DNA from: Raffaelea ambrosiae
Lineage: Eukaryota > Ascomycota > Sordariomycetes > Ophiostomatales > Ophiostomataceae
Assembly (NCBI GenBank): GCA_002778195.1
Contig: PCDI01000004.1
Span: forward strand, 1,786,783-1,850,782
Direction: 5' to 3'
Length of the DNA stretch: 64,000 nucleotides
Shown here: piece after piece, positions 11,815 to 24,691 of the stretch
Layout of the letters: each line of letters begins with the position of its first letter
Numbering within the stretch: the stretch's first letter is position 1
Translations under genes and position numbers: made by a program
Notes under the pieces: model-generated
Told to the model about the DNA's origin: nothing
Database searches by the model: none
The model's input: the letters and a program-made list of their open reading frames with translations, nothing else

Positions 11815-14574
11815 GATGGACGAGAGCGAAGTATATGCGTCTCGGTGGGAGCAAATATGGCGGCTCAGAAGAGCGATCGTGATGTACGCGTCGAGGCGAG
11901 AGAAGAGCACAGCCCAAACCCTGAAAAGCGATCTAAGTCCTGGAAGGCGTTTTGGTTTGCTTGCTCTGGCTCTCCTGCTTCTCTCGATCCAGCTCTCGTG
12001 CGCTCTGGGTTTCTTTGGAAGCCCTCTCTTCAGCTCTCTCTTCAGGAAGGTCTTTTTTCTTCAGGCTTCCCAACGCTTCGCGGCTCTGGTCTTCTTCGCA
12101 GGCCCCGGCTAACTTGCTCCAGCCTCAATCTTCCAGCCGATAGACCTCAGGTCGATTACGGTGTCCGACAAAAATGGAGATTACTGCAACAATGCGGCGC
12201 TTCTGGGGGAGAGTCCCAAAGCAAGACGACCGGCTCAAGAGATAAGAGATGGATAATCAGAAGAACAAATAGATGTAGCGTCCTTGTGTGTACGATCAGA
12301 GCGAGCGGCAGATGCGTCTGCTCAAATACAGGCTGGCAGGGGAGGGAAGGTTGAGTCGAGAAAAGTCAGGGACGATGGTGGCTCTTTCTTCTTGTGCTTG
12401 CTTCCCTTTTCTTTTCGCTTTCGCGCAAGAGAAAAAAAGAGTTTGCGGCTACACCGACAGTTGGATAGCGGTATTTCTGGGCGGAAGTTTCCAGGTTCTG
12501 TTGCGCAGAGTTTGCTCTAGTTGGTCCTTCTGTTATTGTGAAGACAAAATAAGAATGGAAAGAAGTAAAGTGGGTTGTCGTTGAGAGAGATAGAAAACAG
12601 AGAAGGAATTGGAAGAGGAAAAAGACGGTATGGGTTTTTGTGAGGCAGGAAAAATTGAAGCAGGGGCAGACGCGTCAAATTTGTCTGTCGGTTCTACAAG
12701 ACGCTCGCGACAAAGTGACCAAAAGTTGCCGTTTCAGAATGCAGTCGGAACAAGTATCTAGATGGGAATGGTAAACACGCCGATGATGGAATCGATGGAT
12801 GATGCGCGAAGGTGACAGAGATGGCGATGGGAGAGAGGTGGCTGGGCGCTTTGAGGTTGGCGAAAGAGTTGGGCGGAGGAATGAGCAAGAAATTTTCGGT
12901 CAGGCGAGACAAAATAGAATCTGGCACGACCTGCCCCTAGTGTGCACGTGATTTTGGGCACGAATCTGTGTATCACGTGTACTTTTGCTATGACCAATTT
13001 ATATAGGTAGCTGCACGTGAACAGTCACGTGACTTACTCCAACTTTACGATGGAGGCGTCTCTCCAACTTTCTCCTCCGTTCTCGCCAAGGGTGCCCACA
13101 ATCAGGAAGGAAGAAAGGCAAAATAGTTCGGCTCTACAATTTGCCATCCGCCCGAATTTCGCAAGCCCAGCTCGGCTGATCACGAACGCGCAGACGCGCC
13201 TGGACGGGAGGAAGGCAAGCGGCAATACCAGGCCGGGGTGTGTGTGTGGGTGCCTCCGATTTGCGTCACGGGGGATGTCTGGATTTTCTCTTTTTTTTTG
13301 CGCATTTCATTTTTTCCTTTTTTCTTTTTCTCCGATTCTTTCCTTCCACGCATACAGCCCACTTGCGGGCTGTGGCCATAACTGCGGTGCAATACGGCGT
13401 TGTGGGCGCCCGGATAACGAACTGGGTCGCCGACTGATTGCCAACTGGCCTCTGACGTCAACGCAGCGCTGACAGGGCTGCCTTGCATGTGCGTCTGGTC
13501 CCCAGCAGCGCGCCCGCCACGTGTGATTAGGCGACGTCTGGGAGGCGAGAGAAGGAGCGGGAAAAAAAAACTAATTGCGACAACGGAGCGACTACCAGCA
13601 GGGTGAGGGAGACGGGCCGGACACAACAACGAGGCCTAAAAGGAGAAAAGCAAAGCAGCAAGATAGAAGCGTAGCCAGAAAGCGACCCAAGGGCAGCCAG
13701 ATGGAGCCTGACTGGAGCACAGATGGAGCAGCCAGCAACAGCCGAGAAAAAAACGAGCAAATAAGAGCAGGCGCAAAGGATCCACGGTCGGGCAGCCGGC
13801 CGCCAGAAGCCGCGCTCTGGGGATGGCTGGGGCGACAGGATTCTTAGAGGTACGGGACCTGGAGAAGACGACTGGGCAGGCGAAGAAGAGCGCCGGTAAT
13901 ACCAAGCAGGACCAGGCCAAGAGACGTGCTAGTCTGGGTGTCTTGCCTTCGTCCGTCCTGCAAGCACGACTGCGAGCACGGAGCGCTCGGCTTCGGTTGT
14001 TGGGGCAGGCACTACACCCAACTAAGCAGCCAGAAACAACCAAACACAGCCAGGCAAAAGGGTGCGGCGCTCAGCGCCCCAGCGGTGCCCCAGTGACCCT
14101 GCATCCCAGCGCGTCACTGGTCCCTGTGGCCCCTCCAGACTGCTCCACTCTCCATTGCTGCCCCCCATGCATCCTTCCTTCCTCCACACGCGCAGGCCGA
14201 AGTTGCCCCCGACTTTTTGGTGCGGGTTTTTTCTTGGCCTCGCACATTGGACAGTATTTTTAATCTGGTTTTTTTTTTGTTTAATTTTTATTCTCTTCTT
14301 TTTTTTTTTGGCTGGCTGTGCTCGGCCAATCCCACACCTTCCCTCCCTTCCCCGAGCAAGCCCTCCCCCCCCCCTAGCCTTCCCACACTGATAAAGTGTC
14401 CTTAAACCCTCCCGTTTCGCCGTTTTTCTTGATCCTCGGCTCTCCCATTTAAAAAAAGGCTCTTCACTCCCCCCCCTTCCTCTCACCCTCTCCTCTCTTG
14501 CACTCTTTCTCCTCCACGAACACCGCACTCAGATTGTCCATATCAGCCCCTCCCCTCCTTCCCCAGATATCACA
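11815..14574. other. Divergent promoter region between the Seb1-like and citrate synthase genes
   Basis: About 2.76 kb. The part next to the Seb1-like gene is CT/GA-rich and probably holds its long leader. Around 12.9-13.05 kb lies a cluster of CACGTG boxes with a CCAAT and a TATA-like element. The last 350 bp before citrate synthase is pyrimidine-rich (T and C runs, 14,220-14,550), typical of highly expressed fungal genes. ORFs here (for example 13017-13472) look non-coding. Confidence 0.7.
12945..13031. promoter_or_regulatory. Cluster of four CACGTG E-boxes with CCAAT and TATA-like elements
   Basis: CACGTG occurs at 12945, 12974, 13014 and 13026; the last lies in a perfect 10-base palindrome, GTCACGTGAC (13024-13033). 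CCAAT is at 12994, directly followed by TTTATATAGG. A fifth CACGTG is at 13518. Fungal bHLH factors (Cbf1, SREBP-like, Pho4-like) bind this core, and the RTCACGTG flanks of two sites fit Cbf1. Which gene is controlled is unclear: the cluster lies about 1.2 kb from the Seb1-like start codon and about 1.5 kb from that of citrate synthase. Confidence 0.6.
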
Positions 14575-16646
14575 ATGGCTTCTGCTATGCGCCTGAGCTC
14601 CAATGCTCTCCGGACTTCTTTCCGGACCACTGCCGCATTCGGTGCTCGCAACACTGCGTTCAACGCTACCCGCTGCTACTCGGCCAAGGCCCAGGTGAGC
14701 AAAGTCCTTCTCCAATTCCTCGCCAGCAGCCCCAACGCGGCCGCGTGCGCGCGTGTCGCAGATCGTCGGGGCTTGATTTGCCGTCCACATCCAGCAGGCC
14801 ACAGGCTGACCAGAGTTTTCTCGCGCTCCCCCCACCACGCAGACCCTGAAGGAGCGCTTCGCTGAGCTCCTGCCGGCCAAGATCGAGGAGATCAAGGCTT
14901 TCCGGAAGTATGTCTCGACCCCTCTGCCGGCCTCTCCCCAGCCATTGCGCGCCAGGATGGAGCCGGCCGGCCCGCCAAACAACACGGGGGACACTGGCTG
15001 ACAGAACTGGTTGCTTATAGGGAGAATGGCTCCAAGGTGATCGACCAGGTCACCCTGGACCAGGTCTACGGCGGTGCCCGTGGCATCAAGTCCCTCGTCT
15101 GGGAGGGCTCCGTCCTTGATGCCCAGGAGGGTATCCGCTTCCGTGGCAAGACCATTCCTGAGTGCCAGGAGGTTCTGCCCAAGGCTCCCGGTGGCTCGGA
15201 GCCTCTGCCGGAGGGTGAGTGATTTAAAAATTCGGATAACGGAAGACTCGGCCCGGAAATATGTGGCTTTTAGCCGACCCTGGCCAGACCATCCATCTTG
15301 CTAACCTTCTACCTCCCCCCCTCTCTGCAGGTCTCTTCTGGCTGCTTCTGACTGGCGAGGTCCCCACCGAGCAGCAGGTCCGCGACCTGTCTGCCGAGTG
15401 GGCTGCCCGCTCGGACGTGCCCAAGTTCGTTGAGGAGCTGATCGACCGCTGCCCGACTGACCTGCACCCCATGGCCCAGTTCTCGCTGGCCGTGACTGCC
15501 CTGGAGCACGAGTCGTCGTTCGCCAAGGCCTACGCCAAGGGCATCAACAAGAAGGAGTACTGGGGCTACACCTTTGAGGACTCCATGGACCTCATTGCCA
15601 AGCTGCCCACCATTGCTGCCCGCATCTACCAGAACGTCTTCAAGGGCGGCAAGGTCGCCGCCGTCGAGAAGGACAAGGACTACGGCTACAACTTCGCCAC
15701 CCAGCTGGGCTTCGGTGGCAACAAGGGCTTCATTGAGATGCTCCGTCTGTACCTGACCATCCACTCCGACCACGAGGGTGGCAACGTCAGCGCCCACACC
15801 ACCCACCTGGTCGGCAGCGCCCTGAGCTCGCCCTTCCTGTCCCTGGCTGCCGGCCTGAACGGTCTGGCTGGTCCGCTCCACGGCCTGGCCAACCAGGAGG
15901 TGCTTAACTGGCTCACCGAGATGCAGAAGGAGGTTGGCGACGACCTCAGCGACGCCAAGATCACCGAGTACCTGTGGTCGACCCTGAACGCCGGCCGTGT
16001 CGTTCCTGGCTACGGCCATGCTGTCCTGCGCAAGACTGACCCCCGCTACATGGCCCAGCGCGAGTTCTGCCTGAGTACGTACCCAATTTCCACCCCCCTG
16101 TGATCACAAGACCACCCCCCCCCCCTTTTTTTTTNTGCTGTCCTGCGCAAGACTGACCCCCGCTACATGGCCCAGCGCGAGTTCTGCCTGAGTACGTACC
16201 CAATTTCCACCCCCCTGTGATCACAAGACCCCCCCCCCCCCCTTTTTTTTTCACCGCCTCTCTTTTTTCCTTGGGGGGGGATTCTTCTTCATTCGCCGTC
16301 GCTTCTTCCCCAATTATGCAGAGTGCGCCAATTCTAACGTAATACAGAGCACCTGCCGGACGACCCCCTGTTCAAGCTGGTCAGCCAGGTGTACAAGATC
16401 GCCCCCGGTGTCCTGACTGAGCACGGCAAGACCAAGAACCCCTTCCCCAACGTCGACGCCCACTCTGGTGTGCTCCTGCAGCACTACGGCCTGACTGAGT
16501 CGAGCTACTACACCGTCCTGTTCGGTGTTTCGCGTGCTCTGGGTGTCCTGCCGCAGCTGATCATTGACCGCGCCGTTGGTGCTCCCATTGAGCGCCCCAA
16601 GTCCTTCTCCACCGAGAAGTACATCGAGCTCGTCAAGAAGCTGTAA
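14575..16646 (+). CDS. cit-1: Citrate synthase, mitochondrial
   Basis: Condenses acetyl-CoA and oxaloacetate to citrate, the entry step of the TCA cycle. Exons: 14575-14694, 14843-14907, 15021-15214, 15331-16074, 16348-16646; 473 residues, normal for the eukaryotic enzyme. The first exon encodes an Arg/Ser/Ala-rich mitochondrial presequence ending near CYSAKAQ. The catalytic triad is visible: His310 (PLHGLANQ), His356 (GYGHAV) and Asp411 (NVDAHSG), with the same 46- and 55-residue spacing as pig His274, His320 and Asp375. All exon junctions keep frame; the last joins CL to KHLPDDP. The fourth intron contains an N at 16135 flanked by a duplicated segment that repeats the end of exon 4, an apparent assembly error that does not alter the protein if the first copy is used. 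The next gene downstream, same strand, is a citrate carrier. Confidence 0.98.
16019..16250. repeat. Direct duplication across an assembly gap (N at 16135)
   Basis: The segment starting TGCTGTCCTGCGC at 16019 is repeated starting at 16136, immediately after a single N. The match runs through the end of exon 4, its GTACGT donor and the start of the intron into a C-then-T homopolymer. The only visible differences are near the homopolymer, where reads commonly fail. This is best read as two overlapping contig ends placed side by side. Confidence 0.9.
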
Positions 16647-19600
16647 ATCGGCTGAAGCCCCACAACACAAACAAAAACATACATATATACCGAAAAAAAA
16701 CCACAAAATACAATGAGCGGGAGAAAAATACCAGTCTGAGACGGGAGCGGGCGGCGCGCGCAGGAATTTTTTCTTATTTTTTTATGATGTAACTCCAAAA
16801 CTGTAACTCTGTAGTAACACCGGGAAAGAAAAAAAAAACTCAAGATCTAGAAGGGGAGAGGAGGAGGGGAGATGCCGCATTGGAACACCACCACACAACA
16901 CATCCAGCCACAACCCTCGGGTTTTCTTTTTTTTTTTCTTTTTCTCTCTGGCCTATAGACATAGCTGCGCGTGCCTTCATTTTTTGCCTGCTTTTGCTTG
17001 GGGGTATTTTTTTTTCTACGGGTTTTTTTTTCACACGGATTCATGTTTATACTTTTTTGAATTTTTTTTTATCTCTCTCGCTTCGATATACACCGAATGA
17101 CATCTACGAAAAAGATGAAACTTTATTAGACGGGTCAGAAAGAAGAGCGGGAAGAGGGGTGGTGGTAGTGGGGCTGTGGGATGATTTCGGTGCCTTGTCC
17201 AGCCTCAGCCTCAGCCTTCACTTTCTTTTTTTGCAAGATACGACGGTATGCGGTCTCATAGCGTGTGCAAACACAAATCTCCACTACAAATCAAGCCAGG
17301 TACATAACTAGCTACAGAGCAGTTCCGTGAGACCAGGCTCAGCCGGTCACCAGACAGGGCGAGCTAGATCTGCCCCGAAGCAAGACCCGAGAAGACGCCA
17401 CTGCCGTTGTGCAACGGCCATCCGGACTCCGAGGCGGGTGTGACCGAGCATCAGTGACGCCAGAACAGGTCCAATCCAGTGCGACGTCCGGTAAGACGGA
17501 CCTAGATGCGAAAATGAACACGTCTGTACTGCCCGTAAGCCACGGATCTCCAAAGATTTGCGCTTCAGTCGGTTTTCAGCTGCTGTCGCATTGGCGAAGT
17601 AGCATTTTGGGGTTCACTGGCGCAACGGCGTTTCTACTAATACCGTGTAACTAGTATCTCTGGCATTGAAATCTCATGTTTTGCCCCTGGCCCAAAAACA
17701 TAGTCATCGCCCAAAAAAAAGGCAAAGCCCCCATGTCAGACCACATTACCCCAAGCCGGTGTCCGACAGCTCTCTTGCCGCCGCTTAGTGTGTGCGGAGT
17801 AGTAGATATCTGATGGATGGAGGGGTCGGGTCCCAGAGATTTGGGGTCCAAAGATTGGGCGTGGGATGTTCTTAAGGATCCTCGCATGGCAAGACAGATA
17901 TGGTTCTTTTTCTCAAGCATCTTACTATGCATTTTGCTTGCGACGGTACGTTTCGAAATGGGCCCATCGCTCTACTCCGCTCGACTCGTACACTGGTCTG
18001 CCTCATTGCTCATTTTATTCGCTTACGTATTGATTGGCAAGTCGTTCTTTCCTTTTTCGTATGTCTCAATGATTTTTGATTTTTGATTATTTTGGGGGGT
18101 TGGTGGCCGCCTCAACAAAGACACCAAAACAAAACAAAAAAAAATCCGTTGAGGTTACTACGAGGCCAGGTTGGCCCTGGTCTTTTTGTCCCAGCCGTGC
18201 CCCTGGACGGTGAGACCAACGGCGGTTTTTTGGGGGGCGGGCCAGGTCGCTGGGTTGTTGGGGGGGCGAGGAAATGCCCACCCAAGAGCTACGAGCTAGT
18301 TAGCTAATAGCTATTAAGAGCTCTCCCTCTTTCCCAATCCTCACAAAGTTTGGCGGGGTCGTCCACGAAATTCGAGCGACCATTGTCTTGTCATTCCTCG
18401 TCACTGGCTGGCCCGGTGGGGAGATGCCGGTGCGCGTACCTTGCTAACACCAGCTGGTGTGGGATGCCGTGTTAGCCAGGTAAGAAGCAGGCAGCGGTGA
18501 GTAGCAAGATACCGTGTGACTGAGACTTGGGACTCCCCCATTGGAAGCTGCGCATGGCGGTGCTGCTTCACAACAAGAATTGGTGGCGGTCAACAGAAAA
18601 AGGGGGAAGGAGCGACCGAGTTTAAATAGAAACGGCCAATAAATTTAAAATAGAAGTCAACAAAAACGAAACGAGACAGAAGAAGAAAAAAAGAACGAGA
18701 AGAAAGAAAAGAAACACTTCTTTCGAACGCAAATCCGTTTCAAGGAGCAAAGAGCCAGCGAATCTCGCCGTCCCCTTTTCCAATCCGGATCATCATTCCG
18801 TCTCATCATTCCGGCTCCTATTCCGATTCCTCCTTCTTCTCTTCCATCTCGTCTCCGCCCAAACCTCATCTTCGCTTCTCTCAGAAGTATTTTTTTCTCT
18901 CTCTCTCTCTCTCTTGTCCTCCCCCTCCTCTCCTCCTCGTCTCTCACTCGGCCTAATACAGCGAGAGTTGTCACGCACTCACGCAATTGGTAAGTCTACT
19001 TTATTCGCGCAGTCAGTCATTTTCGCCGTCTTTCTTCCCTGATCGCTGCCCGTGTTCCGCGCTGCTACTGGCTGTCCGCCCGCTTGGGTTGCACTATCGT
19101 CTTTTTTCACTTTCCCGTCCGTCTTTTCTCTCTTTCTCTATCTGCATTCCCCCCCCTCTCACCCCCCTTTCTGACCCTCTATCGGCGAATTTGGTCAAGC
19201 GGTCATGCACGTGCAAAACATGGGGTGTGGAGGCGGCCCCCCAGAGTCAACGCTGCAAACCCACAAGCTCTAGGGACAATCTCCCCCCGAGCAGCCCTGG
19301 AGCTCTGCAAGCTCTCCCCTTCTTTGCTCGTGCTGACCACCTCCCCAGAAAAGGAAACCTTGCCATTTTACAGCGCAAGCAGGGGGAAAAGGCGACTTCC
19401 GCTATCTTGGCCCAAAAAAAAAATTCCACTGAGAGACTCGAACGCAAATAAAAACCCTCAGACAGCCAACCCTTGCGCCACCAGTCGCCTGTGTCTTTTT
19501 GTTTTCCCTCCTATTTTCTCATTCCATCCTTCCATCCAATTTCACAAGCCGTTTCGTGCCTCGGCCATACGATACTCCGAGATCCATCGCCGAACCGACC

Positions 19601-19773
19601 GCATCTCTCACCTGTTCGCCCTCTCCCCCCTAATACCCCCTCCCTCCAAGCGAAGAAGCGCCCTCTTGCCTTGGTCAGGCCCCCGTCCGGTTTCTTGACT
19701 GCCTCGACAGGTCCTCCCTCTACGCACGCATCCGCTCCCCCCCCTCTTTTCCTCCCGCCCAACTGCGACCACC
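16647..19773. other. Intergenic region: citrate synthase 3' flank and carrier-gene promoter
   Basis: About 3.1 kb. It begins with the T-rich and A-rich 3' flank of citrate synthase; 17.3-18.6 kb holds nothing I recognise. From about 18,660 the sequence becomes strongly pyrimidine-biased on the plus strand, with a CT run at about 18,895-18,915 and C-rich runs at 19,150-19,180 and 19,620-19,770. This fits the leader of the carrier gene. A GTAAGT at about 18,989 could start a leader intron. One CACGTG lies at 19208, about 0.57 kb before the carrier's ATG. Confidence 0.6.
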
Positions 19774-21067
19774 ATGTCTGCAGCTGCCCCTGCCGCCGCC
19801 GCTGGCGCACCAGCCAAGCTGGAGAAGAAGCCTATCAAGTTCTCTAACTTGCTGCTGGGCGCCGGCCTCAACATGTTCGAGGTCACCACCCTCGGCCAGC
19901 CCCTCGAGGTCACCAAGACCACCATGGCCGCCCACCGAGGCGACAGCTTTGTCTCGGCCCTGGGCCGCGTCTGGAGCCGCGGCGGCCCGCTGGGCTGTAA
20001 GTGACTGCTCTGTGTTTCCTCTGTATTCTTCTTTGGCCTGTCCTTGTCCATTGTTTCCTCGGTCTCTTTTTTTTTTTGTTTACTTTTTTTTCTTTGGTTC
20101 GCGCGCGCGCTGTGTAATGCGCCTGAGTTGAATGGCCCGCAGATGAGCCGCACATCTGTGCGGCCCACAGAGATGATAGGTCCACTGATGAAGGGTCCGA
20201 GAGCCATGCGCTGACTTCTGTCTCTCTTCTCTGCCGACAGTCTACCAAGGTCTGATTCCCTGGGCCTGGATCGAAGCTTCCACCAAGGGCGCCGTCCTGC
20301 TCTTCGTCGCCTCCGAGGCTGAATACTATGTGCGCGCTGCCGGCGCCTCCGAGTTCGTCGGCGGCATCACCGGCGGTGTCACCGGTGGTGTGGCTCAGGC
20401 TTATGCCACCATGGGTTTCTGCACCTGCATGAAGACAGTCGAGATCACCAGGGCCAAGCTGGCCACATCCGGCCAGAAGGTGCCCGGCACCTTTGCCACT
20501 TTCATGGACATCTACCGCAAGGAGGGCATCCGTGGCATCAACAAGGGTGTCAACGCCGTCGCCATCCGCCAGATGACCAACTGGGGCTCCCGCTTTGGCC
20601 TGTCCCGTCTGGCTGAGCAGGGCATCCGCAAGGTGAGCGGCAAGAAGGAGGGCGAGAAGCTGGCCGCCTGGGAGAAGATCGTTGCCAGCGGCCTCGGTGG
20701 CGGCCTCAGCGCCTGGAACCAGCCCATCGAGGTCATTCGTGTCGAGATGCAGAGCAAGACCGTAGACCCCAACCGTCCCAAGAACATGACGGTCGGCAGC
20801 GCCTTCCGCTACATCTACCAGAACAACGGCGTCCGCGGTCTGTACCGCGGTGTTGCGCCCCGTATTGGCCTGGGTGTCTGGCAGACCATCTGCATGGTTG
20901 CTTTCGGCGATATGTACGTTAACAACCTCTCTCTCACTGTCTCTCTCTTTCTTTTTCCCTTTGCCTGTGTTGTCACTCTCTGGCACTTCATACTGACCAT
21001 CTCCGTGTTTAGGGCGAAATCCTACGTCGAGAAGCTCACCGGCGAGACTGTCACGGCGAAGCACTAA
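19774..21067 (+). CDS. YHM2: Mitochondrial citrate/2-oxoglutarate carrier, Yhm2 type
   Basis: Inner-membrane solute carrier that exchanges citrate for 2-oxoglutarate (function known for yeast Yhm2), supplying cytosolic citrate and NADPH. Exons: 19774-19996, 20241-20913, 21013-21067; 316 residues, against 314 in yeast. Blocks characteristic of Yhm2 rather than other carriers are present: EVTTLGQPLEV, FYQGLIPWAWIEASTKGA, TMGFCTCMKTVEITR, GINKGVNAVAIRQMTNWGSR, WNQPIEVIRVEMQSK and a C-terminus ending TGETVTAKH. Both junctions restore expected residues (Phe at the first, Met at the second). It lies 3.1 kb downstream of citrate synthase in the same orientation, so producer and exporter of citrate are neighbours. 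Confidence 0.97.
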
Positions 21068-24000
21068 AAGCTTTCGTCTTTTCTCACGTCCCCTCCAGCT
21101 GCGAGTGGGCCTTGAAGCCACGCGGTCTCTCACTGAGCAGGGGAGCGGCGGCGTATGTTGATTCGGGAGCACACTCATGATTGGAGTCTCTCCCCTTTTT
21201 TTTCATCTTAAATCCATGAACCCATTTTTGGCAATGATTGTAGCATCTCAGAAACCACGAAAAAGCGCATGGGGTGGAGGAGATATTGCAAACAATTCAC
21301 CCCCCAAGAGACGGAGGAAGACCCTCCTTGACACGCACGAAAGGATTGTCTTTCTCTCGTATTGAAATGAGCGAAACAAAAAAAAGTTTAGAAAGGACGG
21401 GGACAAGGTCATAAATCATAATATATTATAGAACGTTGTCGGCTCACAGTTTTGTTCTTTTGTTGTTCCCGCCTCGTGTTCTTGGGTTATTTTCCTAGAG
21501 CTCTCGTTTTCACTTCTTGTTATTCTTGCTCATTGTATTTTTTCTCCTCGTTCATGGTTCCTCTATTTAACGACATAACGCATGGTGCTTTGTTTCCGTC
21601 ACTTCTTCCTGCCGTCGGCGTTCTGCCACGCTGCTCTCCGTTCCTCAGTCCCTGACCAATCCCTGCTTTAAACAACTGCATACATCAGTGTAAATAGGTA
21701 GATTAAAAGCAAACAATGATCTCGCCATATAAGGTGATCTCCAGATAAGGCCAAAGTGATGATTTGATATTTGTCTTCATCTGTATTGTCAAGTAATGGT
21801 CTTTGAACATCACACTTTCGTCATCTCCATCCCCTTGTCCATGATGCTCTATACCCACATACGGGGAATCATCTATCGAAACAGAAACCGAATGCTACGG
21901 GATGAAAACAGCAACCGCAACAGTTCCGGGAAACGTCGGGGAGATGTTTCACTCTGGGCTTTCGGGGTAATTTTCTTGCTCGCTGACACACAGGAATCAT
22001 GACAGGAGACTTTGTCCTGTGTATACGATTAATTGTGTCTTCATACGTGACAGGAGTGAAAGATCAGATGCAACACGGTGCCAACGGAGAGACAATGTCG
22101 TGGTCTATGCAATACGTCTTGGCCACCAAACACTGCATTGACAACACATTCCGAGGTAAAATTGTAATGGGTAAAGGGAACCACGGAGGGGAGAAGACCA
22201 TGGGCTGGACTCTGGTGTAAGATCGGGTCCGAAATTGTCGTGATCTTGGTCCAATCTACGATGTTGCTTGGCTGGTCGACGGGAGCGGGAAGGGTCTGTT
22301 CGAGAGTACGAGAATGGCGGGGGAGGGGGGACGCAGGGGGAACAGACACACGACACACAAAACTGCCGTCAGAGTCTCATTATTACTTTTTTTTTCCTTG
22401 TGATGTTTCTTTTCCGCTCAACACTGTTCGGCCCGTCTTGGCCTGCAGAGAGGCTGTGCTCGTAGCCAGATGGTCGTTTGTCCGTCTTGTCCTAATTCTT
22501 GGCTGCGTGATATTTTTGTGTGAGGGCATTTAGGATGGGCACGAGACCCAAGAGGCCAAGGGCCAAGTTTTCCCGTGCGGCTGGCGAACGATAGTGGTGA
22601 TGCTGTGTCTGTCGTGTGTTCAAGTGGTGATGTTTACGACCCTCCGAATATTCGACACGTTCCAACAGTTGAACACACCGAAGTGATCATCAGACTGAAA
22701 AATGACCCGTTTCAATTGCAAGCCTTTGTATCTTGGCAGGGTACACAATGTCATGTTTGAAACACGTCTTCTTTGAAAGTCTGGCAATCAGAAACGCATC
22801 GTCTTCTTCACGCCGTCTGTTTGTGTTCCGTTTTCAAAACAAGTCTCCTACACACTTTACACGAAACACTTGGCGATGATACCAGTGAGCCGTGATATCA
22901 CCAACGTATCTCGCACAGGAGTGGTGACGTGGAAGGCTCTAACTACAGCCTGTCCTTCTGGTGTTCTAGAACACAGAGAATTAATTGCTTCTCTCTTGAC
23001 CTGTGCTATCATCAGCCGAAACAAGACAGGACAAGGCGGGACAAGGCGATTGAATTGCATCGGGTGCAACAAAGTACTTTCATTGGTTTCTTTTTTCCCC
23101 TCCCCCTCCTCTTCGTTCTTGGCTGTGTCCGGTGGCATGGTCTCTGGCCAGATGCGTTGTCGTGTTTCTAAACACGAGCACAGGAAGGGGTTCATCATGG
23201 GCATCAGATGGCAACATTTGCCTTTTTTTGGCTGTGGAACGGCACTTGGAGAGGGAAGAATCATGCTGGAACCGAACTACTCGGAAGGAAGAACAACGAA
23301 TCTCTTACATCCAGAACCATCTAGGTGAAAGGGAACAGTCCAATGCACACACCCCTCTGACTGTGGGGGATTTTCCGTCGTCCGCTGCCTTGGCTGGTGA
23401 CGCATGTGTCGCAAGGCTGTAGAACTCGGGATATGGACTGTTTTCTTTCTTGGTGCAATCTTGGCAGTCAGGTATCATTATTTTTCTCTTTCTTTCTTTC
23501 ATCTGCTATTACACAAAGCATAGTTCTGTACAGTTTCCCCTTTGTCGTCCCGCCAGTCCTTCCAGCGGGTACCTTCTTCGTCTGCCGTTATGGCTGTTCG
23601 TTCAACCCAGTATGTAGTACACACCGCGATATGCTTCCGCGGTGCAGTATCAATTTTGTGTCTGGGCAGGCTCTGCCATATTTTTTACTTTTATCACGGG
23701 CATTCTGTGACCATATCGAGGTGTCTTGGACAATACGGAATTACTTGGGGTTTTAATAGTATATTTTACTCATATAATGGCGGGTTTGGCTTTTACTTTG
23801 TCTGGGATAATTAACTATCATTATATAACAGCATTTTGTTAAAAAAAGCCTTCATATTCATAACAGGTACAATTTCTACAATACCCAGGTCACACTCTGG
23901 AATAGACCGGATGTTTTATTCACCCCCCTCTGGTCGTAGCTGTTCCTGCAGCGTCGATCTGTAAATTGTCCGATCTGCGCAACCAACAGACACTTGGCTC

Positions 24001-24691
24001 TTTCCTATTCCGTCAACTCGCAGCCTCGCGCCTTCTTTACTACACACCCTCAAAGATCAAGCTCTTTCTGGCTGGCTATCATGCTCTTTCTCGATTTCTG
24101 GGATAATATTGAATGCTGCTATTGCGAGGAGTAGCCAGAAAGGGGTGTCCTGTCGTGACATCCGCACTCCTATGCTCGTTCAGTGTAAATTTATTCTCTC
24201 CCGTCCAAGACTGCCGAGCCGGGAAAGAAAGTTTCAACAGACGGGGGAAAAATCAAATATATCGGAATGCCCAGGAATAAATTGAACTGTTTTTGAGTTT
24301 CTTTGATCTCCCACCTCTCTCGAGCCTAGAATTCGGTACATGGTGGCAGCAGATGAAAGCGTACTTTACAAGTTCATGCTGCCACGTTCTGTTCTGTCCC
24401 TACTTGATGCCCTCTCCTTCCCAACATATGTAAACGAAGAACCGTATATACAGCCATCGAAGAGGATTCCTGGGCACACTTGGCATATGCCGTATTCTCT
24501 ACACCGTGCATCATCCGTTTCCGGGCAGTTCTCCATGGCCAAAGGGAGATGTTGGACACAGGGACAACTCTCAAACCTGGGCGCCAGGACGGGTAAACTC
24601 GCCCTTGCAGCACACAAGGCTGAGTAGGCAACTACACACCCTTTCTTATGTCTATCTGAAAACTATGTTTCGCATAAACGTATCCCTCCGT

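Noticed and set aside
13017..13472. Open frame just downstream of the CACGTG cluster
   Set aside because: Although a CCAAT and TATA-like pair precedes it, the product is Ser/Arg/Cys/Phe-rich with T-run-encoded Phe stretches and no conserved look.
16136..16210. Extra citrate synthase exon
   Set aside because: It repeats the end of exon 4 exactly and follows an N; including it would duplicate a piece of the active-site region. It is an assembly artefact.
21757..21860. GTGATGA resembling a snoRNA box C
   Set aside because: No CTGA box D with a closing stem is present at suitable distance.
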